Notes: generated from the letters alone by a model not told the origin. Shown: positions 24,074-39,000, numbered from the stretch's first letter. The stretch is 64,000 nt of DNA from Lingula anatina (GCF_001039355.2 NW_019775757.1:56752-120751); one strand, 5' to 3'. A program made the numbers and translations.

Positions 24074-27000
24074 TTAATATTTGTCCTCACTCTTAACAAG
24101 AATCTCACAATTCTCCGCCAACATAACATACTCGTCCGAGTCCGGCCCTTCCTGATTGGCAAGCAAATTGCCATTCCTGGTATCCTGACTCCCCAAATCA
24201 TGATCAGCTGGAATTTGATCGTAAGCCTCGTTTTCATACTGATAGTCGATGGTGCCATTGGAGCCACTGTGAAACTTTGTACTGCCCCGACGCCCACGGC
24301 ACAGAATGACCACAATAACTATTAAGATGATCACTGCCATACCAGAACCTACCGCTATTGCGATGATCAGCCGGATGTCAGGTTCTGGTGATGATACCTG
24401 AAGCATATGTGCTGTACCTGCAATGTTAATAAAGAAAAACAATGTAATTTTTTTTCTTGGCAGAACACTATCAACCACCTACAACACTTCACTTGCATGT
24501 TAGTGCTTTTTTATTTAAGCAAACAAGACATGCAAAAAAATTATAGTTCCAAATAATGTCTTTTAGGAATAAATTCACTTAATTTAATACAGAATTTATT
24601 TTCAGTTGCACAAAAGCATGTAAAATTTTCAAAATAAAATAAAAAAGATAATTTACCAAAAACTATGCTTAGTTATATAAAACAAAATTTAAAAAAATTA
24701 CACCAAATGTAGAAGTCTTGTCAAAAAATCTTAAATACTTAAAGTCCGTACAGTATTGTATTTGTCTAAAGCAAAGCAAAATTAATGGTAGATGGAGCCC
24801 AGCATTGTTTGCTTGTATCATTTTTGGTGTGCTATTCTACAGGGGTGTATTAATTTATCTACATATGTATTATATTGTGAACTGATGATACTAGTAAATG
24901 CACATGTCACAGAATACTTACAATCGGAGTGGCTGAATGAACCAGCAAGTGAATTCTTCTTAGCCTCACATGGAATGCAAGCTGACTGGCCACTTCTCTC
25001 CTGGTATGTGTTCTCAGGGCAGACAAGGCACATCTCTTGGGCTGAGCTGTATCTAGTTCCCGGTGGGCAAGGCACTAGAAGAACAATAACAGTCATTTCT
25101 TACTAACTTTCTCCAAGACTTTTCATGCATATATTCAATATCTCCGTTTTTAAGAAAATACTGATGAGAATATCAAAGGCTTCTAAAAAGGGAGTTGGGT
25201 TCGTGTCAGAAATAGCTTTTAAGACTTAGTAAATTCTGTCTGTAACAAATGATATACTGGAATAAGTGTTTGGCATTTTTTCAATTATACCAACACCACC
25301 AATATCACTATAAAATTTCATTATAATACAGTGAATGTATAATAACAAAACTCTGAAACTCAGGATTTCTGTCATTATTGTTTTGGTGTTGCAGTGGTGT
25401 TAAAAGAGTCTTCATATACTGTACCATGAAATTTAGAGAAATGGACTGAAAACCCTTACCACAGAAATTGTCCACTGTCTTCATCTGTCCCTTGCCACAA
25501 TTAACTGTTGGAGAGCTTTGACTCTTCAGGGTTACATTATAGTTTGTATTATTATAGGAAAACACGAACTGGTTGTTGGCAAGAAAAATGGAGACGTTCT
25601 TAGCAACTTCCTGGACTGTTTGAAAATCTTCTTGACTGTCTTGTCTGAATAATATTGAAAAGAAAAATCTGTAATTGTATCATATCAGGGGCGGATTTAG
25701 GGCGTCTTCTGGGTCTTCCAGAAGACGGTCAGATTTTCAAGTTTACATTGGCGGGTATCTAATTTTTTCTGTCGGAAGACGGTCAAAAATGAAGAATGGA
25801 TCAACAAAGATAATTAGGAAGACTGTCAGGAAATAACTCTGAATCCGCCCCTGCATATGTGAAAATTGAAATGAAATTTCTGAAGGTGAAAGTGCAGCAG
25901 ATATACAGGTGGGTCAGATATACAGGTGGGTCAGATATACAGGTGGGTCAAAAAATTCCATTTTAAATGTTATAGCAGAGTACTGACATGCTCTTTATGA
26001 TTTATCCTTCTACCAGTGAATACATATATGTGTATTTTAACTTCACTGTGCTAGGATATGACAATTCAATCAATTAATTATCTTAAATTTACAGCATGCT
26101 TTGTTCATTTGACCAAAACAAAATCAAAGCAAAATCTTTAGAGTCTTAACTTTTGTGTCAGGAGAATTACCATATTTGTAGAAGCATTATGTCAAATTCC
26201 ATAGGATAGAAAATCAGGCAATTATTAATTAAGAAATTTAAACTCAATATATGTTGAACTTTGAAATCCTTCTGAAACCACAATAACATAGTATTACATG
26301 TTTATGAAAAAAGGAAAACATCTTACGTAGGTAGCGTTGCATTCAGAGCAAGGACAATGGTCATGGTCCCATCTTGAGTTGACGTCTGCCGTTTCTTTCT
26401 TACTGTGCCACAAGACACATCCAATTGTGACGGCTGACACAGTCTTATATAAGCGTACTTGGGACACACCTCATTCACCCTCAGCCAATCTATGTACTTG
26501 TTTTTGACGAAAGAGATAAAGTCTTGATCTTCATAACAACCAACAGGTGTCAGCACCTCCTGGTACTTTACCCCATAGCTCACTGGTGCTGACTTGATTT
26601 CTGGAGATACAAGTGTATATGCATAGTTTAAAAAAAATTAAAGAAGATCTGTTGAGAGTGCTTTCATAAATAATGATAAAGTTTGCTTTTCGGAATTTAT
26701 AATAAGGCATCAATTCAAAACAAAACACTGACAAGAAGTCTTACTGGTTATGTTCTTTAAATAAAATGAAAAGTCAGGAAGAAAGTTAGTCTCTGTGGTA
26801 AAAAAAAAAGCTATATTCAGTGGGAATGACCATGTGAATAGCTTCATATAATATACTACTACTCCATCCTTAGGCTAAAAGAAAACTCACCCACACATGC
26901 CATCGTCCGGACCACGTCTGCCCTGTACTCAGGTTGCCAAGTTCCCTGCGCATCGCAGGTGTACTGTTGCGCCACCTGTTGGTTTACCCTGATGTTACTC

Positions 27001-30000
27001 TCTGGGGTGCAGGTAATGGTGCACTCCTCCTGTCCTCCCACTGTCTGACAGCTGACACTGGCACGATGTGGAGTCTCAAATCTTCCACACTCTTTGGTAA
27101 AATGTGAGAATGTTATTGGGAATAAGTCATTGTCTTTTTTACAAAAGTTACTGTATCCAATATCCATGTAGGTAATTGTTCACTCATTCAAATTTATAAA
27201 GAATTATATCCTACCAATTTTATTTTGGAATCATTACTATTCGCTATCACAAGAATTTAACTTCTCCCCCCATTTTTGCTTTAAATAAAAAACAATTTCT
27301 TTGTAAAATACCACCTATTGTACCGGTATGCCTCTTCAGAAAATTATTAAATGCTTTTCAAATTCCTCAGCCATTATGACTTGTAGCATATGGTTAAGTG
27401 GTAAATATGCCTTTCTATTATGAAAAGATCACCCATTGTTCAAATAGGGTGAAAAATAAAGTGAAAAAGTCTTGGGATTATATACATGTAGAGGTGCATG
27501 CCAGCACATGTTTACTTCCTTAAGGTTAATTATTCACTTTATCCTTCAGCACTACACATATTTCTTGGGGGAGGGGGATAATAACCTTTTGTGGATGTCA
27601 CTTACTTGTCTGATCACTCTTCTTGACAACTACAGTAAAAGAACAAGAAGCAGTATTCCCAGCCGCATCCTCTACAGTGTAGGTGACTGTTGACTCACCG
27701 ACGGGAAACGCATTGCCTGATAGATAAAAATTAGACAGTAAGACTTGTATGCAGACTGTTCAGACTTTGATTTTATAAAAAAATTGAAGACAAATTTAAT
27801 GGAGTTAAGGGACTCTTTAACATACATGGGTTTGTAATATAGAGATGTTTGAAAATTTAAGCATGTCTTGAATCAGTTCAAAGCTATAAACAAACAAATA
27901 AATCCATGTTCTTATAATTATAATAAAATGGATGTCGATTCATTACTGTTACATATTAGTGTTACATAGGGTATGTTAATCAACATAAATGCTCGGAAAA
28001 GCTCACCAGGTTTGTAATTTGATGTCAATGATGTGACAGCCATGTTGTCCCTTGCCTCGGGAGATGGCCAAGTGACGTGAACTGAGCCTGAGGTGGTGTC
28101 TTTGACCAGGTCCATGGGGCAGAAAGTGAACACTGGGGACTCTGTGTCTGGAAACCAAAAAAAAACACTGGATATTCAGGAGCGGATCCAGAGCTATATA
28201 CTGACAGTCTTCCAAATTATCTTTGTTGATTCATCCTCCAATTTTGACCGTCTTCCAACATGCAAAATTGGATACCCGTCAATGTAAACTTGAAAATCTG
28301 ACCGTCTTCCGGAAGACCCAGAAGACGGCCTAAATCTGCCCCTGATATTTACAGGAAATATTTGAAGAAAAAGGGGTTCACCAAGTTGTTTCATCAGTAC
28401 ACTCTGTCAAAGAAATGGCCTTCATTATTGCATTAATTTTACATTCTCTGAAAGGCAAAGGAGGGATCAATTTTGAAGCAAAATATATGTACTCTGTGAC
28501 TGAAATTACTGGTACAGTATACTATGGATACAAAACGTTATTTACACAAATTAATTCATTTTGTCAAAACAAATGGCAAAAGAGGCTCTGCAGATTACTT
28601 TTCATGTATCTTAATTTTCCAGATTTACGAAATGTAATGAAATTGTGTATCGAATCTATAAGGCTCTTACCTGGATATGGTGTGGTAGTACTGACTAAAA
28701 AATAAAAATGAAAAATGTACAAAAACTGTCATTATTAACAATAAAAATTACGTAAGTCAACGTAATTACGTAAGGCAAAAATTACGTAAGTTTTTCATTT
28801 CAAGATTTATTAACAATTATTTCATCAATTTAATACTTTCACAGTTCATCATTAAAACTTCAAGATAATGCCAATTAAAAAAAAGCATTAAATTTAAACT
28901 ATAAAATTCAGCTGTGGCAATATAAATCACCAAAAAAAATACATTGCATTTATCATTTACACAGATTTTTTAAAAGGAAAATCATTTCAATTTGTTTTTC
29001 TCATACTGCACCTGTGTTACTGCAAGATTTTCCATCAGGGAGCAGCACCTGTCCTGCTGGGCAACCACATAGCCAAGAAGAGCCTGTGAGAGGGTAACAC
29101 TGGCTACAGCCATGGGAACTGGGGCATTCTACAGATTAAGAAAAGATGTATTATTCATATGCCTTATAACATTACAGTCTTTGAGTGTATGTAAAAAGGC
29201 ACCAATTCATTCTGTCATAACCGAATATATGGATTCTTTCATCATTAATGCACCATTTTAACTATCTTTGCCCAGTAGGCCGGCATATAACTCTTGGATA
29301 CTGGAAAATCAATGCAGTATTTTTTTTCAATCCTCCCCCCCCCTCCCCGAGTCTCACAAACTTCATCTGTTATTTCTTTTAAAACTGTCTGGGGTCTGAT
29401 AGTGAAATTTAAGGTTTTCTGTATTCTTAGTTATTATAAAGTGCTATGATCTAACACATGTAAGTATGTTTGCGTGTTTTCTAAAGAAAGGTAAGTCTTG
29501 AAAAAAGATAAATCAGAATATAACTGGGGTGTTTGAAACTAAAAAGCAATTAAGTGTCTTCTTTACCATGCCACAACAAATCCTACCTGTTGGTGTTGGT
29601 TCAGCTTGTTGGACAACCATCTGGGTGGGTCTCATCAAGCCCTCTGCCAGGACCTCCACTCTCCCACTGGGTCTGTGGTACACGGATAAACGTTTGCTCC
29701 TCCAGTCAGTAAAATAGATCCAGTCCCCACCCAAACTGATGTCGTAGATATGGTCACTTCTGAACTGCGTCAGCTCTGTCAACCCTGACCCTAGAATGTA
29801 TCAAATATGACATAGTATATAGGTTTTAATATATACCCCTTGAAAGATTACAGAAGGATTAAAAAGGAGAATGTTTGTTTTTACACCCCCCCCAATAAAA
29901 AGAACAAAAAAAAACAAAACTCTTCTTCCAAAATGTATACCCCTTAAAAGATTATATAAGGATTAAAAAGGAGAAAGTTTATTTTAACACATATGCACCC

Positions 30001-33000
30001 CCCCCCACCCCCCCCCCAAAAAAAAAAAGAATGAAAGAAAAAAAATTGGCTTCCAAAATTATCAATCACCTGGCTGTGTTCATAACCACTGATGCTTATA
30101 CAGAATTAATTCATTTGATAAACTGAGCTTCAGTAAGGCATATTTTTTTTAGCTAAAATATCCCTATATCATCAGATAGTTAAATTAGACTATAAATTAG
30201 TCCCACAACCAACTTACCATCTAAATTAGCCACGTACACTGTTTTGGTATATCCATCTGCCACATACAGCTTATCTGCCACTATCTGGAGTGAGTTTGTC
30301 CATCTGAGGCCAGCAGAGCTGGTCAGTACCGTCTGGACCAGAGGAGTGGACACGCCCAGTCTGACCCTCCCTACGCGGCGGTCACTGGTACCCCACTCCG
30401 ACCAGTACAGGTATCTGGAACCGCATAGCAGAGTTTTAAAAAGAAAGTCTGGCTTTAACAATTAACTAATTACTGCATACACACAATGTTGAATCAAATG
30501 TGTTGCCTATACCATGTACGATGTACTAGTGTGACGAACACTGCAATACTGTAGTAAAAATATCATTTTGCAACGTTATGTGGAGTCAAAAAAGTTACAG
30601 CATATATAAGCACTGCCAATGAGTTTAAATTCACATTACACAGAATGTCCACTAATTTAAGCTATAAGTAATTATAATAGTTATTCATAGGTCTAACACT
30701 GCTTTAACAGTTTGGAACCCTTATTTCTACAATGTTTACATGTGTATCAGTTGATGATTTGTATTAAATATAAATTTGTCTTTGTTTATCACTTAGTCAT
30801 TATATCAAAAGGGTCGTTATGTTCAGTTGGGATCCAAAATTTGTCTTTGGTTTGCAATGGCAATCAAAGGTGAATTAATTTAAATAAAGTGTAATAATGA
30901 CAAGATCAAACTGTCCTCTTTGGTTTAAATTGGACCATAGAAGTAGAGAAAATGGAATGCCAACTCCCGCGAGATTTGTATTGCCCTCTGTGTTATGAGC
31001 TTGTGACCACGAGAGTTGGGCGAGAGTTGGGTAGTTTTACTTCCGGTCAACTTTCGTTGCACTACATGTGAATGGGGAGCAGGCGTGCTAAGACAATTGA
31101 GCGTCATTTTGACAGATTTTTGGTTCAATTTGATTAATAATGGCCTCGAAGTTGACATTATTGGAGGTAAGTCTGTCTCTTAGCTTGATTAAACGAAGCT
31201 GGATTGCAGCATGTGGATAAAATCGACGATAATCGAGCGATCTCACACAAAGCACGTGGACAGCCGGCAGAGTTTTACTTTCCCTGTCGTGATCAAGTAA
31301 TGATATATCTGTACAGCAACGGAATATAAGTCCGAACTAGCCGTGAACTGTAGTTTGACTGCACATCATACTTGAAAAAAGTCGGAATAAAATTCTGTCC
31401 CTTAACTAGGGAATTTGATATTTAATGCTTTTGTTTACAACTAAATACAAGGCTGCTAGCAATTTTCCTGCCAAGGAAAAGGCNNNNNNNNNNNNNNNNN
31501 NNNNNNNNNNNNNNNNNNNNNNNNNNNNNNNNNNNNNNNNNNNNNNNNNNNNNNNNNNNNNNNNNNNNNNNNNNNNNNNNNNNNNNNNNNNNNNNNNNNN
31601 NNNNNNNNNNNNNNNNNNNNNNNNNNNNNNNNNNNNNNNNNNNNNNNNNNNNNNNNNNNNNNNNNNNNNNNNNNNNNNNNNNNNNNNNNNNNNNNNNNNN
31701 NNNNNNNNNNNNNNNNNNNNNNNNNNNNNNNNNNNNNNNNNNNNNNNNNNNNNNNNNNNNNNNNNNNNNNNNNNNNNNNNNNNNNNNNNNNNNNNNNNNN
31801 NNNNNNNNNNNNNNNNNNNNNNNNNNNNNNNNNNNNNNNNNNNAACTAAATATGTAATATTTATATGTATAAATATTCTGTGCTTTTATTAACAGCTTGG
31901 ATAACGACATTTAGTTCACAGATTTCTCGAAGACCGTACATGGACACTTGAGGGATAAACGGAAAACAATCGGCGTCAGACGACCATTGTATTCAAGGAC
32001 AGATCATATCATGAATGAGCCTCTCACTCCTTAAATTTACGCTTAAAAAACACAATATTGTATTAAAATACAAAAGTTATTACTTACATTGCTAAATTAT
32101 ATTCCGTGTTATCTTCGACTTCGGTAATACACTCTGTCACACGCACCAAATAAAGCGCTTTGGGTTTTAATGATTCCGTTTTCACACCATAAAAACTGCA
32201 GTTAGAATGTCCAGACTCCCGTTTACGCCATAGCAAATCACATTATCGTAAAAACTAGCTCTAGTCGCTATGAATAGTAGTTATTGAAACATGTAGAGCG
32301 TGAGTTGAATGCAGCGGCATGGAACCCGGAAGTGAAACTCCCCAACTCTCGCCCAACTCTCGGGGTCACAAGCTCGGCCTGCGAGATTTGAAGTTGGCAT
32401 TCCATTTTCTCTACTTCTCTGATTGGACCAAGGTCATTACCTTTCACTTCCTGTGTCGTGAACCTGTACAGCTCTAGGTCTGTCCAGCCCAGTCACATGG
32501 ACAGTATACGTCCTGTTATCTCCATTGAGAGCCACGGACACTATACTACCACCAGCAAACTCTGTCCAGTACAACCGTCCACCCGACAGGACCATACTGT
32601 CTATTATATGACCAGGGTTGTAGAACTGCTGGACATTGGTGCCATCAATGTTGGCTTTGAAAATCACCTGCCTGGAATGTAAATATAATATATAGCAGTC
32701 CACTGATGTACTGGTATTGTACTCAGATGGCAGTGTTCATGCATTCATATTCATATTCAGCAATTCCAATTTTAATTTTTGGCCATTTTTGGATAAAAGC
32801 ACCCTACATTTTAAAATCCAGTTGGTACATTGGTAGTTGAAAACAGCTCTAGTGCACATCTTAATCCAAATAACTGAAAAACAAATCATCTAAATCAAAT
32901 GTTGATTTTTATCATGCACAAATGCATGTATACCCATGTGTCAAGAAATAAGTAATTATTATAAATAGAAAATAGATTTTTTGGGCATATGTTATTACTA

Positions 33001-36000
33001 TGTGACTGTTCAGACTGGTAATGAGTAGAATCCAGAAAGCTGGTGATTATACAAATATGTTGGAAACAAGAGGAGGCGTGTTAGACCCCATTTCCAGAGA
33101 TTAGATCGATCTACTTTAGATTGACCTAACTCCCTGGGGGTTCACACTAAATAGCTGTTAGCCGAGCGGACACGAGAGTTAATTACCCCTTTACAGCTTG
33201 TAGTAGGCGGGATGGAGATTTAAGCCGGATTATCTGACAGTAATCTAGTGAGACTCCCCGCGGGGATAGATCGATCTAAAAGCTCTGGGAATACAGCCAT
33301 AGAGCACATTCAGGACAGAAGACCCATGGACTAACTGATCTACTGACTAAACAGTGTATATATGACCTACCTTACAGCTATTAACAAGAGAACTTTACCC
33401 TGTGGGTCAAAGGTTACAGACTCACCTGTTGACATCACTGAAATACATGGTCTTTGATGTGGAGTCATACACCAGAGCAGCGAAGTTGGAGTAAAAACTA
33501 TTGCCCTGGATGACTGTCTGCACCCTGCGAGTCACAGGGTTAAGTGACACCAACTTAATACTGTTCATGTCAGCAAACAAGACAAAGTCTTCTGATGCTA
33601 GAAAAAATAATTGTTAACATCTTCAAATTTGTAGAATGATTTCAAGGTAAAAATAAAAAAAAGAATTATGAAAAATGTTGGCTCTTGGATACAGCACTTC
33701 TTTTGAATTAAGAGAATGAGTCGAATATATGCATTAAAGGGAAATTCCATTTATCGTGGAGTATTTCATCTCAATAAAAAAAACCTTTACAATGGACGGC
33801 GTCCTTTGTGCAACCATGAAACTGGCATTGCTGTGGTCATAGAAAGAAGGCACAAGCATCATTTTGGTTGCAGAATGAATGCTCAATGATCAGCCAGCTG
33901 TCAGCAAGTAAAGTATTTTCCATTTACTCTCAAACGGTGCCATACTACATGTATATGGGACGCAGAGAGGACCCCATCCAGTATAAAGGGGGCTTAATTT
34001 GCCATCAAATTATTCAATTACTAAATTGATCGATTAAAATGAAGACCAATACCTGCACACTGTTTCCCATCTGACTGCAGTACTGTGTAATTATAGCTGT
34101 TACATGAACACACTGCGCTCTCTGCAGCTACCAGGGGTTTGGGTAGACAGATTTCCTCACAGTCACTGTCTCTACATGGCATTGTGGAGGGAACTAAAAT
34201 TATGAGCAACACATACAAACTGTTATTGTTGATAATACTGGACTTATGGCAGCAGAGTAAACTCTCGTGTGAACCTTTTACTGTTCTTAATCAAACTTAT
34301 AAATAATTAACTCATCCAAGGAGAGATGGGGGGGGGGGGGGCAGCACAGCTGAGTCATATTTCAGGTGAGAAAGGGGGCAAATTTGCATATGATCTCTGC
34401 ATGAATTTACCTGAATATGCTTTAAAACCTCACAATATGTTTTTCAGTTATCAAAATGTTCAAAGACCCTTGAAATATTTACTGGTATGCCATATACTTT
34501 ACATAAATAGGAAACGCATACCTGAAGTGGGTGCTGTCACTGGCGTTACTAACAGCCCCATAATTTTGCCCAATCCAGAGAGTCGCGTGGCAGTTTCTGC
34601 TGTCTCATCATTGTAGGTGACCAGACTGCTGCTACCCCAGTCGCTGATGTAGATAGTGCTGCTATCTTTTGCCAGACCAAATGGAACCTGTTCACACAGA
34701 AAATAATCACAATATGTTGGGAGCCACTTGTTGGTACGGGCATATTTTCATGGAGAGGAATGTTCTTAAGTCTTCATTTCATTGGAAACGCTTCACATGA
34801 GCATGATAATCATATGTAGAACTCAATCTAAAGATATTATATAATTTAAAGAAATGATTTTATCTGACAAAATACTTCATATTGCAAGTGGGTGTTTTTA
34901 TGGATATGCCCACTCACTTCTTCACTTGTTCACCCTCCCAATTGCTGGCTAACTAGCACTTTTTCAGTCACTATTCATGAAATACACTGTAATATGCATG
35001 TTTTTAAGCATATCGTCACCTTCAAATTGACATTTTTCTTGGAAGTTGTCTGAGTTCTGAGATCCACAGAGTGGAGACCAGCACTCAATGTGGAGTCCTT
35101 GTACTGGGAGTCTACATAGTACAGATGATTTCCTGGAAATAAAGAAGAAAATGCCAACTGTCTGATTTGGTTTAAGAACTAAGTACAGAAATGACACAAT
35201 CTTTTCAACAGGGAAAAATATAAATATATGGAATCATTGAAAAAATATATACACTGTATATACATTGTACCATTTGTTTAGAAAAGAATTGTGAGGTTAC
35301 CTACTTTTCAATAGGTTTGTTATTGCTTTTAAGTACGTAAGACAGTACTATAAAAATGTATGTATGAAGACTTTTTATCTGTGAAATTTTAAGTCATTAA
35401 ATTTGGGGAACTGACTGAACCTTCACTCACCCTCTATTAGAATACTGTTAGGGTTAGACACTTGACTGGTGCCAATCTTTTCAGGATTGCCTCCATCCAG
35501 GTCAGTTCTCATGATGGCGGCCCTGTCACCCCAGTCTGAGTAATACAGGTATCTAAAGTGAGGAATACAGACCCAAAGTTACAATTAAATCAGCCAATAA
35601 AAATAGCTGATCATTTCTGAACATATTTTTATTTATGACTAAGGCATAATGAGTGATACAATGTTCATTCCTTGAGAAGTTCTTCTTACCAAAGCAGTGA
35701 AAATACAATTTTCCCCATTGTTACAGATACTTAGATATATAGAGGTCAATAAGTAAAGCCACGCAGCAAAGCTGACAAATGTACAGACAAAAAGCTGAAA
35801 GTAAAGATGTGCAAAATATGTTACTGTCAAAACTTCAACAAAGATAAACTATTCAAGCTAATTTTCAAACTTGAACTATATGTCAGACTTTGAATCAGTC
35901 CAGCAAGTTTCAAAGCAAAATACAGCATAGTTTTCATTCTATTTGTATAATGCTGGATAAAATATACTGAAAAAAAAAAAAACAGCATAACTTTTGGAAA

Positions 36001-39000
36001 AAAGGCTGATTTTCAAACTTGACTTGTATTTCATGAATATTCATCAGTTCTGTAAGTTTGAATACAATAGGTAAAATGCTCTTCATTTTTCAGGTAAAAC
36101 AGTTTTTATTTATTTATTTTATTTATTTATTTTTTTTAACACTGAAGCTACATGGCGACACTGCTGCCACTGCCACCAACAACGACAGACACAGGCAATG
36201 GCAATATGTACAGACATATCTGTGCCTGTACATAAAAAATAAATGAAAATAATGCAAATATTTTCATATATCTATTAAATTGCACAATCCACATCACCCC
36301 AAGTTTCTGTACCATATTACCATTAGATTTTTACCTGTTGACCTGGTCAATCCAGATAGACCCTTGTTTCTGTACCACGTTTACCTACCTGTTGACCTGG
36401 TCAATCCAGATAGACCCTTGTTTCTGTACCACGTTTACCTACCTGTTGACCTGGTCAATCCAGATAGACCCTTGTTTCTGTACCACGTTTACCTACCTGT
36501 TGACCTGGTCAATCCAGATAGACCCTTGTTTCTGTACCACGTTTACCTACCTGTTGACCTGGTCAATCCAGATAGACCCTTGTTTCTGTACCACGTTTAC
36601 CTACCTGTTGACCTGGTCAATCCAGATAGACCCTTGTTTCTGTACCACGTTTACCTACCTGTTGACCTGGTCAATCCAGATAGACCCTTGTTTCTGTACC
36701 ACGTTTACCTACCTGTTGACCTGGTCAATCCAGATAGACCCTTGTTTCTGTACCACGTTTACCTACCTGTTGACCTGGTCAATCCAGATAGACCCTTGTT
36801 TCTGTACCACGTTTACCTACCTGTTGACCTGGTCAATCCAGATAGACCCTTGTTTCTGTACCACGTTTACCTACCTGTTGACCTGGTCAATCCAGATAGA
36901 CCCTTGTTTCTGTACCACGTTTACCTACCTGTTGACCTGGTCAATCCAGATAGCCCTTGGTTTCTGTGCCATGTTGACCTACCTGTTGACCTGGTCAATC
37001 CAGATAGCCCTTGGTTTCTGTGCCACGTTGACCACTGTCTGTCTCTGGCCACTGTCCAGGTCAACCATTTCTATTCTATGCCAGCTGTACGCAGCACTGT
37101 CTATGCTCACAATACCCATGTTGGAAAAATACAGCCTGTTCTCAGCGCTGTCATACGCCAGGCCTGGCAAAATATAGAAATGGAGCACTCAGAGTTATAG
37201 CTCTGCTAAATCAGTTACATTGGTGGAAACAGGGTTTTATTAAAGAGCCATTTATTTCAGCAATACCAATTTATTAAGGGTTTCATGTAAGAGGGGACAT
37301 GTCGATAAAGAAATGACTGTATTTACTGCACCACCTAGGTTAGGTTTCAGCCTTTGTTAGTTTGTTCCAGTTAGCTAGTTAACAGCTTATTTCTAAAAGT
37401 CCATGCGAATGGACCTTAATTTAAAAATCAGGATGTCTTTGGTGGTGATCAATTAATTAATAAATTTAATTAGCTACATGAATTCAGCTGTCTTGGGTGC
37501 AATTTTTTGATTGACTCTGTTTGTACAGCAACAATATGTATATTAAGACCCCAAACAGGTTTATTTTTAATAAACTTAAAGTTAAAACAGCATTTTATCC
37601 ATGAAACAGCAAGTGAAAAAATATTTACCATCAACAATTCCTATGGAATGGGAAGAGTTGAGAATTTCTCTCCGAGCTCCTCCTTGGAGAGATGCACTAT
37701 AGATGGCTCTGTTGCTGACATCACTCCAGTATACAATCTAAAGAGAAACATTTCATTTCAGTCAAACATTTCATACTGCTGAAGAAATAGTAAGAACAAA
37801 AAGTATTTTTGTTCTGAATCAGTGATGCAGTGGAAATACGGAAAACTAGTTCAAAATTATTCCTTAAAATCAATTTAAATTGATTCAATTAAGCTGCGAA
37901 TAAATTTCCTAAATGTTGTTGGCACTTGCAAAGTACCTGTATACATGCATATACACTAAGCAAAAATATAAATGCCCCATGTGAATTATTTATGTACATT
38001 TAAAATGTAATGGGCTATGGACAGTAATCTGTAGCACAATGAACGACAAAATTCACTTTGTGTGATTTAATACATAAATAAACCACAAAAGTGAGAAAAT
38101 GTTGTAAGTATTGGCTGGGGTGTTTATATTTTTGCACAGTGTATTTATTTAATTACCTGTCTGAAAGCATCATAGGCCACAGCCACTGGCCTTGGACTGT
38201 GACCAATGGTGTAATGGTCAGGTGACCCAGTGGCTCCCTCTAGGTCAAGATAACCCACTTCCCCAACATCTGCCAGAGCAAACAGCAGGACCTTCTGCGG
38301 AGCTAAAATGAAAAGAATTATATCATGATGATAATCTAAACTGAATTTTTTATGATTTGTTTGTGTGCACTAGTATCTTATGAAAACACATGACTTGGGG
38401 CAATGTTCAAAATGTGATCTTTGTATTAATTGCATTTAATATTAGTTTTTTTATGATTTGTTTGTGTGCATATTATGAAAACACATGATTTGGTGCAATG
38501 TTCAAAACATGACCTTTGTGTTAATTGTAACTCTATATGTACCGACCTTCTAGATGTTTTGAATGCAAGCTTTATCTCTGTACACAACTTGTCCATTTTC
38601 TTTTTAGAACAAGTAATATACAGTCTGTATCTATTATCGTTTTTTTTTTTTTTCTGTCATGAATCTGAGTTATACAGGATCATACAGGTATTAGTAAATC
38701 TGGTATGGCCATCATAAATGAACTAACTTTCAAAACGAAAATAAATGTTCAATGTACATAGATACCGGTACATACAAGTCCCATTCTAAATTCAAACATC
38801 TTTTATTCAGAAGAGCGACGTGTATAACCACTAAGAATCTTTCCTCGGCTAATTTAGATATATAACTACAAGCTACTGTCCTCCTCAATTCTAGAGCATC
38901 AAATCTAGTTGTTTCTTAAAATGCATAAATACTCGGCATCTTCCAAAAATCACCTCAAATCAAGTGGCAGCCAGAGATGAAACACAGGCCTTTAGCTAGC

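Noticed and set aside
31422-31910. Open frames across the N gap (also 52877-53293)
   Set aside because: Undetermined bases, no evidence of coding.
36335-37036. Possible CRISPR array (regular repeats)
   Set aside because: Units are contiguous with no unique spacers, and the DNA is animal nuclear sequence.
36280-37200. 306-residue plus-strand open frame of an 18-residue repeat
   Set aside because: Produced by the 54-bp minisatellite, whose period is a multiple of three; it lies antisense to a receptor exon and its intron and has no gene context.
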